Source of the DNA: Aporrectodea caliginosa
Lineage: Eukaryota > Annelida > Clitellata > Crassiclitellata > Lumbricidae
Reading direction: 5' to 3'
DNA length: 64,000 nucleotides
Assembly (NCBI GenBank): GCA_020284085.1
Contig: JACEVL010000286.1
Location: 1 to 64,000, forward strand
Below, piece by piece: positions 30,824-42,349 of this stretch. The notes under the pieces were generated by a model. The model was not told where the DNA came from and did no database searches. It saw only the letters and a list, made by a program, of their open reading frames with translations. Position numbers and translations under genes: made by a program. Position 1 is the stretch's first letter. Every line of letters begins with the position of its first letter.

Positions 30824-31621
30824 TACAGGGTGCGGTCGAAAAAATAACCCATTACGAAAATTGCGATTTCTCGAAAACCGCTTATTATTTTGTTACAAAT
30901 ATTTTCACTCTTATTCACAACATATTTTTGCATATTATTTGAAAATTTTATGTCAGTATCTTTATATTTGTGATCATGACATCAGGCAGAATAAAGAACT
31001 GCATTTTTTCAACTGAACACGGCATTCACGAAATAGGAAATCATATTTTTTCATAAAGTAACGACAAAAAAGGTTTTCTTCACTGATGAAAAGATCTTTT
31101 ACATCAATCCACCCGTCATCGACAAACTTAGGCAAAAGATTCTCCACGTAGTACTTAGCATTGACTTTGGCCTTCTCGTCAATGAAATGCAAGCGTCCCT
31201 TACCCTCATAGCTGACACCTGCAGAAACCATGATGTGGGGAGAGAACTTGGCTCTCTCGACCAACAGACGGCTTGGATGGATATCGGCTTTTTCTTCTTC
31301 GCCCAGACGCGGTTGTTTTGATTATTAATGGGTGGATTGATGTAAAAGATCTTTTCATCGGTGAAGAAAACCTTTTTGTCGCTACTTTATGTAAAAAAAT
31401 ATGATTTCCTATTTCGTGAATGCCGTGTTCAGTTGAAAAATGCAGTTCTTTCTTCTGCCTGATGTCATGATCACAAATATAAAGATACTGACATAAACTT
31501 TTCAAATAATATGCAACAATATGTTAGGAATAAGAATGAAAATATTTGTAAGAAAATATTCAGCGGTTTTCGAAAAATCGCAATTTTCGTAATGGAATAT
31601 TTTTTTCAGCCGCACCCTGTA
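30824..31621 (-). mobile_element. Tc1/mariner foldback element with transposase remnant
   Basis: Ends CAGGGTGCGGTCGAAAAAAT at 30826 and the complement ending CCGCACCCTG at 31619 are flanked by TA, as in Tc1/mariner. Each arm is about 300 bp, so the element folds into a hairpin with a 200-bp loop. On the minus strand the right arm and loop encode transposase pieces in two frames. The FTDEKIF-type motif with the first catalytic Asp is in one frame, then VERAKFSPHIMVSAGVSYEG and GRLHFIDEKAKVNAKYYVEN in another. The left arm is an inverted copy of the beginning of this coding region. Confidence 0.85.
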
Positions 31622-31645
31622 GATGATGCCTTATTGATCAGAAGT

Positions 31646-32102
<457 letters not shown>

Positions 32103-32209
32103 TTATTTCTGAGGAATTAGTCTATCATCAGTACTTATTTAACTATTAGTTGAAACTCTAAAATAAATCTCGTAGATTGTGTATTGTGTCATGTTGCATA
32201 ATTTTGCAG

Positions 32210-32398
32210 CCTGCGGACAGAGCACTTTCAGCGGTCTGAGAGGTAACATCACTTCTCCGAACTATCCCTTATCTTATGGAAACAATCAGCACTGCAGCTA
32301 CTCCATCGTCGCTCCGTCGCTGAGTACGATCAACTTCACTTTCAGAGCACTCGATCTCGAACCGAGTTCTACCTGCTATTACGATTGGATAGAGGCAG
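32210..32398 (+). CDS. Cassette 5 exon A: CUB domain, N-terminal half
   Basis: Sixty-three codons after TTTTGCAG, reading ACGQSTFSGLRGNITSPNYP, then YGNNQHCSYSIVAPSLSTIN and CYYDWIEA. Joined to the signal-peptide exon it would put the CUB directly after the mature N-terminus. FRALDLEPSSTC is shared with cassette 8, and the sequence after the donor is nearly identical to cassette 8, marking these two as close relatives on opposite strands. The frame is open and all three cysteines are present. Confidence 0.86.
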
Positions 32399-32703
32399 GT
32401 TCAAATTCCCAACTCAGATCATTTCTATTGCTTTGTTAAGATTCTGGCTTGCGTATCTAATTAAATGTTTCAGATTAATATTTTGTTGAAACCATACAAT
32501 TTTTCGATATGGTCAGATAATCACGAACTCATCTATTTGGTAACCTATGAAGATGTAAGAGAATTGAAGGAGCTGAGTCAAGAATGCGATCGAAAACACA
32601 TTTACATTATGTGTGGAGAGAGGCTTAGGATGTTTCATTAAAAAGATTTAAAGTTTTGAATCAGTTATTGCTATTAATGTTAAAGATGCTAATTACAGAA
32701 AAG

Positions 32704-32904
32704 GAACTATGACTGTTTTTGATATTCTACATGAACAGTTCACTTGTGAGAGCAACTCAATCAGCCGACCAATCAGGTATTGTGGCAATGGCAATCGACC
32801 GGCATTGAGCCTCAAGCCGTGCTCCCGTGTTCTCGTGAGGTTTTCTTCTGACTCGACCGGTGTAGGCAGAGGATTCTTAGTCTCCTATAATATCGAACCA
32901 ATTA
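32704..32904 (+). CDS. Cassette 5 exon B: CUB domain, C-terminal half
   Basis: The exon reads VFDILHEQFTC, NSISRPIRYCGNGNRPALSL, VLVRFSSDSTGVGRGF and SYNIEPI, donor TTA/GTAAGT. The internal AG used as an alternative acceptor in cassettes 1-3 is ACTG here, which supports the upstream GAAAAG acceptor. No exon C follows on this strand anywhere in the window. The right palindrome arm begins 400 nt later. The gene may therefore encode a signal peptide plus a single CUB, or it has lost its end. Confidence 0.84.
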
Positions 32905-33319
32905 GTAAGTATACATATTAAACCTGTCTCTGTTGCGCATGTTTTGTCTCTGTCTCCTTGTGTTTGAATGCATGTATATGTATGTAATGTATGTATGTAT
33001 GTATGTATGGCGGCATGAATGTATGTACGTATGTGTGCGTATGTATGTCTGTATGTATGTATGTATGGCGTATGTACGGTTTAGAAACAATTGCTTAACA
33101 CAAAAATGCCGGAAACAGGAAGTAGAAATGATTCGAGTCTGTAGCGTCGAAACGTGAATGGAACTGGAACCGGAAATTTAAGTTAAGCAAGTAAGTAGCT
33201 GTAAGCAAGTAAGCAAGTTACTGTATGCTATATCTATACAGTGTATAGACTATAGACTATAGAGCTATTATAGTTACCATTACCGTGGTATTACCGCGAC
33301 AGTAAACCCATTACCGCCG
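32905..33319 (+). other. Start of intron after cassette 5 exon B
   Basis: A TATG microsatellite at 32965-33065 sits where the other cassettes have it, followed by unrecognised sequence up to the right arm of the palindrome. There is no exon C. Confidence 0.5.
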
Positions 33320-34009
33320 TAACACCGAAATTGTTGTCCTCATTTCCACGTTACTAAACCGCGGGAAACATTATCGCATCTCACTCTCTAGTATTGTCCT
33401 GTTTAAGCCATCGTGTTCGGTTAACACCTCCTGCATTAGATGATTAGACACATGCGCGATGGAAGTTACAATTACAATTTTTGCCTTCAGTTTCATCAAG
33501 CTATTAAATTTTTCAAAGAAGGACAAAGTGCGTTTTAATTATAGGCAGTACTTGATAAACGAATGCTGAAAAGTAACATTGATTAGCATATATACAGTAA
33601 TAGCACAACATATTCTCTGGCAATCGGACTCATCAGATGGTTATGAAGCAATATGAAGATAAATGCGTAGCCTACCTACCTCGCTCAGATAATCTTGAGA
33701 TACCGCGCTGTGAGAGCAGTTTCAGGTAGACTTGTGCTCGGCTTTTAAACACTTGATCGCTATACAGCCTGCTAAGATCAAGCGTCACGCTTGCAATCAC
33801 GAACGGGATTTACCCACTATGCATGTAATAATTATGTCTGCACACAAATAACTTCCAATGTAGGACTCAGATCTTCTGAGAAACTACATAGGCCTTACTG
33901 CAAACAAACATGACATTGTATAGGATGCCACATGAAGAAAGGCTTTAAAGGCTGTCTTTTTCCTTGGAACGAAGAAGAATGAGGGGAGATATTATTGAGA
34001 CCTAGGCCT

Positions 34010-34206
34010 ACATGAAGAAACGCTTCGAAGGCTTGGTCTTTTTCCATGGAACGAAGAATGAGGGGGTACATATTATTGAGACCTACAAAATTCTCGGAAA
34101 TGTAGATGAAAACACCTTCTTCAAGAAAGCAACAACTGGAAATCTGAGAGGACACAATCCGAAACTGTCCCATAAGCGTGTGCGACTAGACATTATGCAA
34201 TAAAAG
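34010..34206 (+). mobile_element. CR1-like C-terminal fragment in right arm
   Basis: The frame IIETYKILGNVDENTFF then LRGHNPKLSHKRVRLDIMQ and a stop is the usual end of CR1-type ORF2 (RGDxIExYKIL and RGHxxKLxxKRxRLD). The upstream part is in a different frame. This is the better preserved of the two mirror copies. Confidence 0.7.
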
Positions 34207-34341
34207 CTTTTATAGCTTACCTATTAACTGTAACTGTATTATTATATATAAAATTATTATTTTGTGATATTACATTACAACACATTTCGCGAAATTATAG
34301 TATATATATACTACAACATATTATATTATATCATATCATTG

Positions 34342-34642
34342 TTGTTGTTATTCACCTAGTCACCTTGTGCCGTCAGTTCGTGGAACTCTAGCGACCGTCG
34401 TGACCAGCTTCCTCATGGATTTTGCTTTTCATGACGGTTTTCTTGGCACCGCCATTGCCTTACCCTGCGTTTGCCTGCCGTACCCGTTCGTTCCCCTCCT
34501 TGTTAAGGGAGGGTACTAACAGTTCGCACCACGAGAAGGTGGGCACGGAGGACTTTGGTCCTGCTGCCCAGGTCGGGTCCGAATCTCCGCTCGAAAGACG
34601 TCGATCGGATCACCTTCCTGTTTTACTCCCATTTGTTGTTAT
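34342..34642. mobile_element. 281-bp retroinsert with 10-bp duplication
   Basis: TTGTTGTTAT at 34342-34351 and 34633-34642 flanks a GC-richer body absent from the left arm, which has the site once. The body reads CACCTAGTCACCTTGTGCCG to TGTTTTACTCCC with no long open frame. The variable-length duplication points to target-primed retrotransposition. I do not recognise the family. Confidence 0.8.
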
Positions 34643-34774
34643 TATAATATAATATAATAATATTATTATAATATTATTATCATTATTTATATTTCTTATT
34701 ATCTATAATAGTATTGTTAGTATATATTATATTAATCTATGTTGAGCTACAGTATGTAATGTTTTGTTATATAT

Positions 34775-34965
34775 TGCTGTTGCATGCCCAGTAGCAGAAA
34801 TTCAGTCTTCGATAGGTTAAAGAAGGAGCTTATTGATGGCCATCCTGGACTGCACCTCTTCAAGGGCAGCCGACAACAGCTGCAGAAACGAGTGACAAGT
34901 CAAACTGTCAAATGAAATGAAGATTTGAGTATTATCAGCATACAAAATTATATTGACATTGAATG
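34775..34965 (-). mobile_element. L2/CR1-like RT palm fragment in right arm
   Basis: Mirror of 27455-27640. The minus strand has the degenerate YADNTQIFISF region and a TEFLLLG remnant. It is dead. Confidence 0.55.
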
Positions 34966-35155
34966 ATTTTGAACAGTGTTCCTAACAGTGTAATGCATAA
35001 TGCAACAAGCAGGGGACTAAGCATGCACTTGATTCTGCAGAAATCTAATAATTATTTCAAGAATGCATTGGAGGAATAGTTACAATTAAATGTATGTGTG
35101 TATGTATGTATGTATGTATGTATGTATGTATGTATGTATGTACCGGGTATGTATG

Positions 35156-35385
35156 TATGTGCACTTGTTACAGCGCCCCTTCAAGATTTCTACTCAGAGG
35201 CGCTCCCTGACTACAGCGCGGACACTGAATCGGAGTTTTCACGCCGAAGCGCATGAGCAGTTGCGAGTGAAGGACTTGCCCAGGGTCCCTACGCGGCGGC
35301 TTGAGGTGGATTCGAACCCGCAACCATCCGGCTGCAAGGCACCGAACATACCCTCTACACCAACGCGCCCCACAGTGAGTGTGCA
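35156..35385 (-). mobile_element. tRNA-derived SINE (family 1), right arm
   Basis: Reverse orientation copy with GGTTCGAATCC B box and CAAGATTTCTACTCAGAGGC 3' end, preceded by the TATG run at 35091-35150. It is the mirror of the left-arm SINE. Confidence 0.88.
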
Positions 35386-35751
35386 GGTACCATCCCTAAA
35401 TTTGAACTGCTTTGTCCCAACACCCGGCGTTTGTTGTGGTATATCCCTCCATTTGGAATGACCTTCCTTCCTCTCCAAGGGCTAAACTAATGACAGGTTT
35501 TCCTCATCGGTCTCTCATTCTTTAACACTTTGACGACGCGCTGCATTGGTTTCCCAGTCACTTTTAGTACACTTTCGTCATTAAAATGTTAAGGCATTTC
35601 TTTTTCCTCGGGACTTCCGTGTTGAGAACGACTCTGAATAGTCTGCTAGAGGCGCTTACTGAAATCCTTTCAACGTAGTGAATACGTTCACGCCCCGGAC
35701 GTTAGCGGGATCCGCTATATTGACGCCCATTACGATATTGGATAAATCATG

Positions 35752-36770
35752 TCACGTGAGTTTGCTCACTTCCCTGTCTGCCTGTATGTCTGCCTGCTCT
35801 TCTGTTTGTCTGACTTGAAGCTACTTAAACTAGAGCAGATTCGAACATTACAGATTGGCCTATTTATGTACCGCTATGAACATGGTTTACTTCCAGCATG
35901 TTTTAAGGGGATTTTTCATCTTGGTCTGTCCGTCTCATAATCTGCCTCTGTGTCCGTCTCTATATCTGTCTGTATGTGCAGCTATATGTTTGTCCTTATG
36001 TCTATCTGTCTGTCTGTCTGCTCTCCCGTCTGTTTGTCTGTCTGTCCGTCTATGTGTGTGTCAGTCTGTATAATCTGCCTGTGTGCTCCTGTGTGTGTAT
36101 GTTCGTATGTACGGCTGTATGCTTGTTCGTCTGTCTATCTGTTCGTCTGTCTGCCTGCCTGCCTGTCCGTCTGTTTGTCTCTCCGCCCGTCTGTGTCCGC
36201 CCGTTGGTGTATGCCCGTCTGTAAAATCTGCCTGTGTCCCTGTGTGTCCATCCGTATGTACGGATGTAAGTTTGTCCATATGTCTATCTGTCTGTCTGTC
36301 TGCTCGTCTGTTTGTCTGTCTGCCCAACTGTGGGTCTGAGCGTCTGTATAATCTGCCTATGTGTACATGTGTATGACTGTCCGTAAGTCCATCTGCCTAT
36401 CTGTTCGTCTGTTTGTCTGCCCGTCTGTATGATCTGCCTGTGTGTCGGGTCTGTATGTCTGTCTGTACGTAGGGCTGTAAGTTTGTCCGTATGTCTATAT
36501 ATGTCCCTCTGTCTGTCTGTCTGCCCGTCTGTTTGGCTCTCTGCCCGCCTGTATAAATTTGCATGTGTGTCCGTCTATATGTCCTATATGCCCATTTGTA
36601 CGTTTTTCCATTTGTTTTGTGGGCTCGTCTGTATGATTGCCCGTCTGCTAGTTTGTCCGTCTGCTTGCCTGTCCGTTGGTATATGTCTGTCCTCTTGTCT
36701 GTCCTTCTGCATATCTGTCCTTCTATCTCTCCGTCTGCTCGCCTTTATGTCTGTCCATGTGTCCGCCTAT
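35752..36770. repeat. Degenerate GTCT-type satellite, right copy
   Basis: Complement of the left-arm satellite with the same higher-order motif (ATAATCTGCCTGTGT) at about 35937, 36069, 36224 (as AAAATCTGCC), 36350 and 36430. Confidence 0.85.
35812..35922 (+). mobile_element. Short reverse-transcriptase filler inside the satellite
   Basis: LKLEQIRTLQIGLFMYRYEH then GLLPACFKGIF matches the C-terminal FMYRYxxxLLPxxF motif of non-LTR elements. It interrupts the satellite and replaces about a dozen bases present in the left arm. Confidence 0.55.
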
Positions 36771-37530
36771 TAGTCCCTCATATTGGATGAAAAGTAAACA
36801 CTCCGTGAATTCGCGTTGTTTGTTATCGTGGATTCAATACAAAAGAAAGACAAGAAATAAACTGTTCCCAAAAAATCACGATTGTTGGCATTCACAATCG
36901 CAATTTTGAAAATTTTCATAAGGCACTACTCAAAAGCAACAGCTTATTCATGAGTGCCGCGTCGGGTCATAGGGGTCAAATGAAGAACAAAATCTGGTTT
37001 ACTATTACTTAGAATGCCAACCCATATATAGGCTATATAAGTGGGAAAATATCGTTTGTATCATCGAGCTTCTGAAATTCGGGCCCGGTCGCAGATTAAT
37101 AAATTGTTTAATATGTCACGCTGTGTTTTCGGCTTTAAACTGTCCCCAAAAATCACGATTGTTGGCATTCACAATCGCAATTTTGAAAATGAAAAACAAC
37201 ATCTGGTTTACTATTAGGCCTACTTAGAATGCCAACCCACATATATATATTTCCTCATCGGTCTCTCATTCCTTAACACTTTGTTGACGCGCTGCATTGG
37301 TTTCCCAGTCACTTTTAGTACACGCTCGTCATTAGAATGTTAAGGCGTTTCTTTTTCGTCGGGGTTTCCGTGTTGAGAACACCTCTGAATAGTCTGCTAG
37401 AGGCGCTTACTGAAATCCTTTCAACGTAGTGGATTCGTTCACGCCCCGGACGTTAGCGGATCCCAAGCACTATATTCACGCCCGTCACGATATTGGAGAA
37501 ATCATGTCACGTGAGTTTGCTCACTTCCCT
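36771..37530 (+). repeat. Direct copies of cassette backbone and arm sequence
   Basis: 36841-37020 and 37070-37240 repeat the post-exon C intron seen at 25150-25440 in the same orientation. 37246-37530 repeats right-arm sequence 35500-35770 as a direct copy. The palindrome edge is therefore a complex rearrangement and not a clean fold. Confidence 0.7.
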
Positions 37531-37855
37531 TGGGATTTTAAACTGGCGGACATCTTGAGGGTCGGTTAAAATCAGGTTAGGCATCGTGAGGGTCGTTTCG
37601 GGTCATGTTAGACTTCGTGAAGGTCGGTCATGGTCAGGGTTAGTGTCGTCATTAGAGAACATGGTGAACAACCTTCCACCGCAATCGGGAATGTTTGTCG
37701 GTCGTCTAATTTCACGTACACAAAATCATGTGACATGCATTAACCAATTGCGTTGCGGGCGTTTTTCGAGTCCCGTGTATAGGCTCACGTCGGGCGTGAC
37801 TGTATCCACGACCTTCTTTCTTACGTTCAGAAGTGCACACACGACCATACGATAG
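37531..37855. other. Unrecognised, low-complexity GGTCGG/GGTTAG stretch
   Basis: Imperfect short repeats of GTCGGTTA, GTGAAGGTCGG and related strings occur at 37555-37640. 60960-61250 has a loosely similar style. No gene is seen. Confidence 0.35.
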
Positions 37856-38545
37856 AGCAATGCTTCCCAACCTTTCTCTTGACATGGAATCCACCCAAAT
37901 TAAGCGTCTACAGTTCATCCAAAATTATCTCGCCCGTGTTGTCATCAGGACACCCAAGCATAACCATATAACTCTCGTTCTTCAATCACTCCACTGGCTG
38001 AAAATCCCTGAGTACATCCTTTCCAAAGTCTTATCGGTAACTTACAACTCACTTCGCGAACATCTTCGCCATCCAGCCATCCCGGTATGCCCGTTCGTCC
38101 TCATACCTCACTATATCCCGTCCCCGTCACTACTCGTCTCAAGTGCTCCACCGACCGATCCATATCCCACACTGCACCTCAACTCTGGAACGAGCCTCCC
38201 CATGAATTCCGTCTCTTCTCAGTTCGTCCAACAATAGAGGCCTACTGACACTCACTCACTGTCATCTGTTTCAGGCTTCAATAGGCTACTCATCACCCCA
38301 CAGGTTTCCTCTCCAAATTGAAGTCTCACCTCTACATGACTTCCTACCTAATCCATCCAATCCACTTCCTTCCAAGCTGCTCTGCCTTCTCTGGTCTCCC
38401 TGGCAACCGGACACGGACCTACAGCCATTGCACATCGACAACCCCTCTGATACGACGCAGCGCTCGTGAATAAGCTGGTGCCCTGCGCTAAGCTTTATAG
38501 TAGCGCTTCAGAAATTTAGATCGAGTTTACGATTACGATTTCAGA
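37856..38545 (+). mobile_element. L2-like C-terminal fragment
   Basis: The frame gives IQFxQNYLARVVIRTPKHNH, LQSLHWLKIPEYILSKVLSV and, with frameshifts, TAPQLWNEPPHEF. The 3' end has the CCTCTGATACGACGCAGCGC landmark, then GTGAATAAGCTGGTGCCCTG and a GTAGCGCTTCAGAAATTTAG terminus. It is the family whose 3' end lies in the cassette introns. Confidence 0.8.
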
Positions 38546-39229
38546 GCACGTCACCCTTAGCAACGTTATGGCAGGTGATCAACGGAAACCCTAGGCCGTG
38601 GTTTAATCTATTTTCTTCAAGTTATTTCTTTATTTACTGACGAGCAACGTTCCTTGTACAGTCGACGCCGCTTATGGACATGAGCTCGGGACTGCCTTGA
38701 TTATAGTATTATTATTCATTTAACCGACGTATGCACATACCAGAAGTTCCCATGTACTATGTAAAAGTGGGTAAATGTAATGGTATTTAATAACAGAGAT
38801 GGAACCTACATACCATAATGCCTTCAGTCACCATTCAGTTTAAGTAAATCTAAGCGTTATAATTTATTAGAAGTGCCAGTGCCAAATGCATTGTGCATGT
38901 ACTGGTACAGTGTTTTTGGCACTTGCACGTCTAATTTAACGCTTAGACGTACTCTAGGCCCTCAATGACTGACTCCAGTTCGAACAGGGGTTCGTATAAC
39001 TCACAGGATTTCTGCATGTTCCATGAAACTCCTTACAATGTGTGCACCTGTAGCGAATGAAACTGGGCGGTTGTAACGTCACCTTCTGATACGGACCATG
39101 GTGCAGCTAAGACAGCCGCAGTCGTTTGCTGTCCACAGGCGAACTGCCTATAGCTGGCCAGAATGTATTCAACCGCAGGGTTGCAACATGTCTACGCAAC
39201 ACGTCCATTGTCCATTCGAAGCTCGATTA
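38546..39229. other. Unrecognised, contains a hairpin
   Basis: Apart from the inverted repeat at 38847-38946 I find nothing coding or repetitive. Confidence 0.4.
38847..38946. repeat. Imperfect hairpin
   Basis: TCTAAGCGTTATAATTTATT then AGAAGTGCCAGTGCCAAA pairs with TTTGGCACTTGCACGTCTAA then TTTAACGCTTAGA. The stem is about 35 bp with bulges and the loop about 30 nt. It could be a small MITE core or a transcribed hairpin. Confidence 0.6.
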
Positions 39230-39945
39230 CTGCAATTCCTTTTTCCTCAACACTGAATCCATACAACTCAAGCGTCTGCAACTCATCCAAAGCTGACTAG
39301 CCAGAGCCGTCACCAGAACGCCAAAGCATCATCATATCACTCCCATCCATAAATCACTCCATTGGCTAAAAATCATAGAGCGAATTCACTTCATAGTCCT
39401 ATCCCTAGCCTACAACTCGATACAATACGCCCAACCAGAAATCTTCGCGAGCTCATCGCCGTCCAACCAACCCGCTCTACCCGATCATCTCAATCTTTCT
39501 CGAGCCCCGGTCACTACTCATGTCAAGTTCTCAAACCGAGCAATATCCAACACTGCACCACGTCTCTGGAACGATCTACATGTACCTCCTGAATTCCGCA
39601 CTTTTCCGGTTCCACCATCATCACTACCAATCACTCACCATCACCTGCCTCAGGATCCTCTATCCATCACCCCAAGGCTTTCCACTCGAAACTAAAGTCT
39701 CTCCTTTTCAAGGGCTCCTACTCCGACTCATCTAAACCTCCACCCTCCGATTCTCGATCTTAACGACACCCACCTTAATATCTACTCTGCCCCTCTGATT
39801 CTCTGGAAAACCGGACTCAGACCTCCTTCGGACTACCCTTTGGACAACCCCTCTGATTCGACGCAGCGCTCGTGAATAAGTTGGTGCCTTGCGCTCGGCT
39901 TTAGAGTGGCGCTATAGAAGTTTTGAGATTACGATTACAACTGTA
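39230..39945 (+). mobile_element. L2-like C-terminal fragment, second copy
   Basis: Frames give ESIQLKRLQLIQS, LARAVTRTPKHHHITP, HKSLHWLKIIERIHF and SNTAPRLWNDLHVPPEFRTF, with one stop and frame changes. The 3' end CCTCTGATTCGACGCAGCGC and GTGGCGCTATAGAAGTTTTG is best preserved here. Confidence 0.82.
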
Positions 39946-40389
39946 AGTTTCAAGCAACTATTGACCTATTTCAGTGTCAACCCTTGGGTGCCACGGCACT
40001 CAGACTGGGAAGTACTGCGATAGAACATCGATGGCGCTTAGCACTGTCTTGTGAGTGAATGACTTGATCAATGTCTCTGCACAGTAATGTCATAGTGTAG
40101 GCTCGAACCCGTACTCTCCGCATTACAAGCCAAGCCCTGTAATCAATCGATTACCGTGCCCCACTGAATTTTGCCTTGCTAACCGTCCACAGTTCCAAAA
40201 GCTAGACTTGCATAATTTACTTCTTCGATCTCCAAATGCTTCCTTCCCTTTCTACGGTGCCTGACCTGGGTATGCTACTGAAGAAGTAAATAGTAATTGA
40301 CCTGCCCTGGAATGTGATGAAGAATAGGTCTACAAACCCTACAATCCTACATGTATGTCTAACATGATCTTATAATCTGCCTTTGAACT
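39946..40389. other. No recognisable feature
   Basis: Between two L2-like fragments. 40080-40170 has a faint tRNA-like string (GTAGGCTCGAACCCGTACTC) but no convincing A box, so no call is made. Confidence 0.35.
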
Positions 40390-41095
40390 GCACTATACGC
40401 CAGTCGCTGTCTGCCAAAGCTGCATCGAGCAGGATACACTAAGGTGAATTACGGTAATGCCATTTGTGATAACCTCTTCCTATAAGATTAGTCAGCTTCA
40501 ATCTGTTTCAAACTCTGCAACTCGACTAACTGGTCGGTTCCTCAAAGTTTGGTCATATACCTAACTACATGCGGGACGCGACTGTGTAAAGTTTATGGGT
40601 CTGCGGGTATACCCGTACCCGACCCGTACCCGCGGATCGGGTAACGGTTCTGTGCTACTGGTACGGGTCGGGCAGCAAAAATGCTCTACCTGCAGACCTC
40701 TAGGTCACGCGATATATTAGTTCGCTATGTGGGTACGAACTGAGATTAGGATCCTTATGCTAATGCGATACTTCGTGGCTTGTTGTGCTTCCTCCTACCT
40801 GCTATTTCAGTGTCATCCTTATCCGGATGCAGGTCTCTTCGTTCTGCAGCACATGGCAATCTCGTTGTGTCCCCGACCCGTAATGCCAAAATGAAGTTTG
40901 GACGTTTTACCGTGATCGGCCCTTCATTGTGGAACAGGCTTTGATGCAATTTACGACATGGTCTTCTTCTACTTTCTATGCCTCTATTTCGCAAACGATT
41001 GAAGACCATTCTGTTTGATCGTGGTCTTGTACAGTCAGATCGGGAGCACCTATTGTGAGGCTCTATATAAATATAAGCACTTACAATTACAATAT
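40390..41095 (+). mobile_element. L2-like fragment split by a small TIR element
   Basis: The left part gives a degenerate RLQSVxNSATRLxGRFxKF region. The right part gives SLRSAAHGNLVV, FGRFTVIGPSLWNRL and LKTILFDRGLVQSDREHLL before a GGCTCTATATAAATATAAGC end. A piece of about 120 bp with ends GGGTCTGCGGGTA and TACCTGCAGACC (40595-40702) interrupts it. Confidence 0.7.
40592..40706. mobile_element. Small TIR element with GGGTACGGGTCGGGT repeats
   Basis: Short inverted ends GGGTCTGCGGGTA and TACCTGCAGACC enclose GTACCCGACCCGTACCCGCG and its near complement CTGGTACGGGTCGGG. No duplication can be read. Confidence 0.5.
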
Positions 41096-41439
41096 GAGGC
41101 CTATAGAATGACTCCATTTTGCGACTAATGTCTGTTTTTCAGACCTTGACGATTGTTTCTAGGGGGCTCAAGTTTAAACAGCAAGATATTATTAATAATA
41201 GAATAGAAAAAGAAATGTCTGTCAGAGTGTTACGCGTAGCCAGACGAGTACCAGCCAATAAGGGTCGACATCTGTCTCTGCCTCTCTTCCTCCCTGCTTT
41301 CTGCCTGCCTGCCTGCCTGCCTACCTCTCTGTCTCTCTGCTTCCCTTTTTATTAACGGGAATAATATAAAGAAATTCTCATCGAATGTATCAAAGAGAAC
41401 AGATATTCTAGCAAAGTTGTTTCAAAGTAATAAGTGATA

Positions 41440-41590
41440 ACTACGAAGTGAGGGAGGGGGATAGAGGGAGGGGAGAGGAGGGATGGACGGAGGGTTGGAG
41501 ATAGGTAGGGAGAGATGGAGAATGAAAGGAAGGGAGGGAGGGAGGAACGTAGGGATGAAGTAAGGGAGGGATTGGAGAGGGATGTGGGGT
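41440..41590 (+). repeat. (GGGA)n-rich purine tract
   Basis: About 150 bases of imperfect GAGGGAGGGA are strongly strand-asymmetric purine. A minus-strand Pro/Ser open frame over it is an artefact. Confidence 0.85.
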
Positions 41591-41597
41591 TAGAGGT

Positions 41598-42330
41598 AAC
41601 ATAACATAACAAGGGTTTCAAGTGGTTCAGAAGAACCACTGCCTCCTTTCCAGTCTGTGTTAAAACCACTGCAATTAACCTGGAACATGATTAATAGCCC
41701 AATTTTCCTAGCTTTTTCTTAAAAACTGTGATAGTGTCCACTGAGACAGTACTATCATCCAAACTATTCCACAAATCTACAACTCTTGCACTGAAGAATT
41801 TTGCCCTAATGTCCCTTTCGGTTTCTTAAATAATTTATAACTATGTCCCCGAGTTGCCTTGTTTGGTCCTAATTCGAAAAACTTCTTCTTCTGCACTGCC
41901 TCCTTTCCAATAATAATCTTGTAGGCTTCAATTAGGTCTCCTCTGCTCCTCCTTCTCTCCAATGTTGTTAGTCCACACCTTTTCAACCTTTCTTCATAGC
42001 CCAAATCCTTGTAGCCCCAAATCATTTTTGTTGCTCTTCTTTACACCTTCTCCAGCTTTTCCGTGTCCTGTTTCAGGTATGGACTCCATACCTGGATGCA
42101 GTATTCCAACTGTGGCCTAACCAGTGATTTGTATAACCTCAATATTGTATCCTTGTCTCGGGTGACTATTGTCCTTCTTATCATGCCTAAAGTCGAGTTG
42201 GCCTTTTTGATGCTTCAGCACATTGCCTTGAGGGTTTTGCACTCTTGTGCATAATCAGTTAATCACTCCCAAGTCCCTTTCTTCCTCACTCACTTTCAAC
42301 GCCATACCCCCCATCTCATATGAAAACTCG
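41598..42330 (-). mobile_element. CR1-like retrotransposon, C-terminal part
   Basis: The minus strand reads LRLYKSLVRPQLEYCIQVWS, EKVxRRATKMIWGYKDLGYE, ERLKRCGLTTLERRRSRGDL, IEAYKIIIGKEAV and TRGHSYKLFKKPKG, the canonical CR1 end of ORF2, with three or more stops. It ends in a short repeated CATAA tail (41600-41612). It is 5'-truncated before the RT palm. Confidence 0.88.
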
Positions 42331-42349
42331 CTGTTTCCCTTCCCTACAG

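Larger units (their letters stand above)
33320..36770. repeat. Large inverted repeat, right arm
   Basis: This mirrors 25512-29250. Differences include absence of the hAT MITE, presence of a 281-bp insertion at 34352, a reverse-transcriptase fragment at 35815, and a single SINE in place of the doubled one. Confidence 0.85.
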
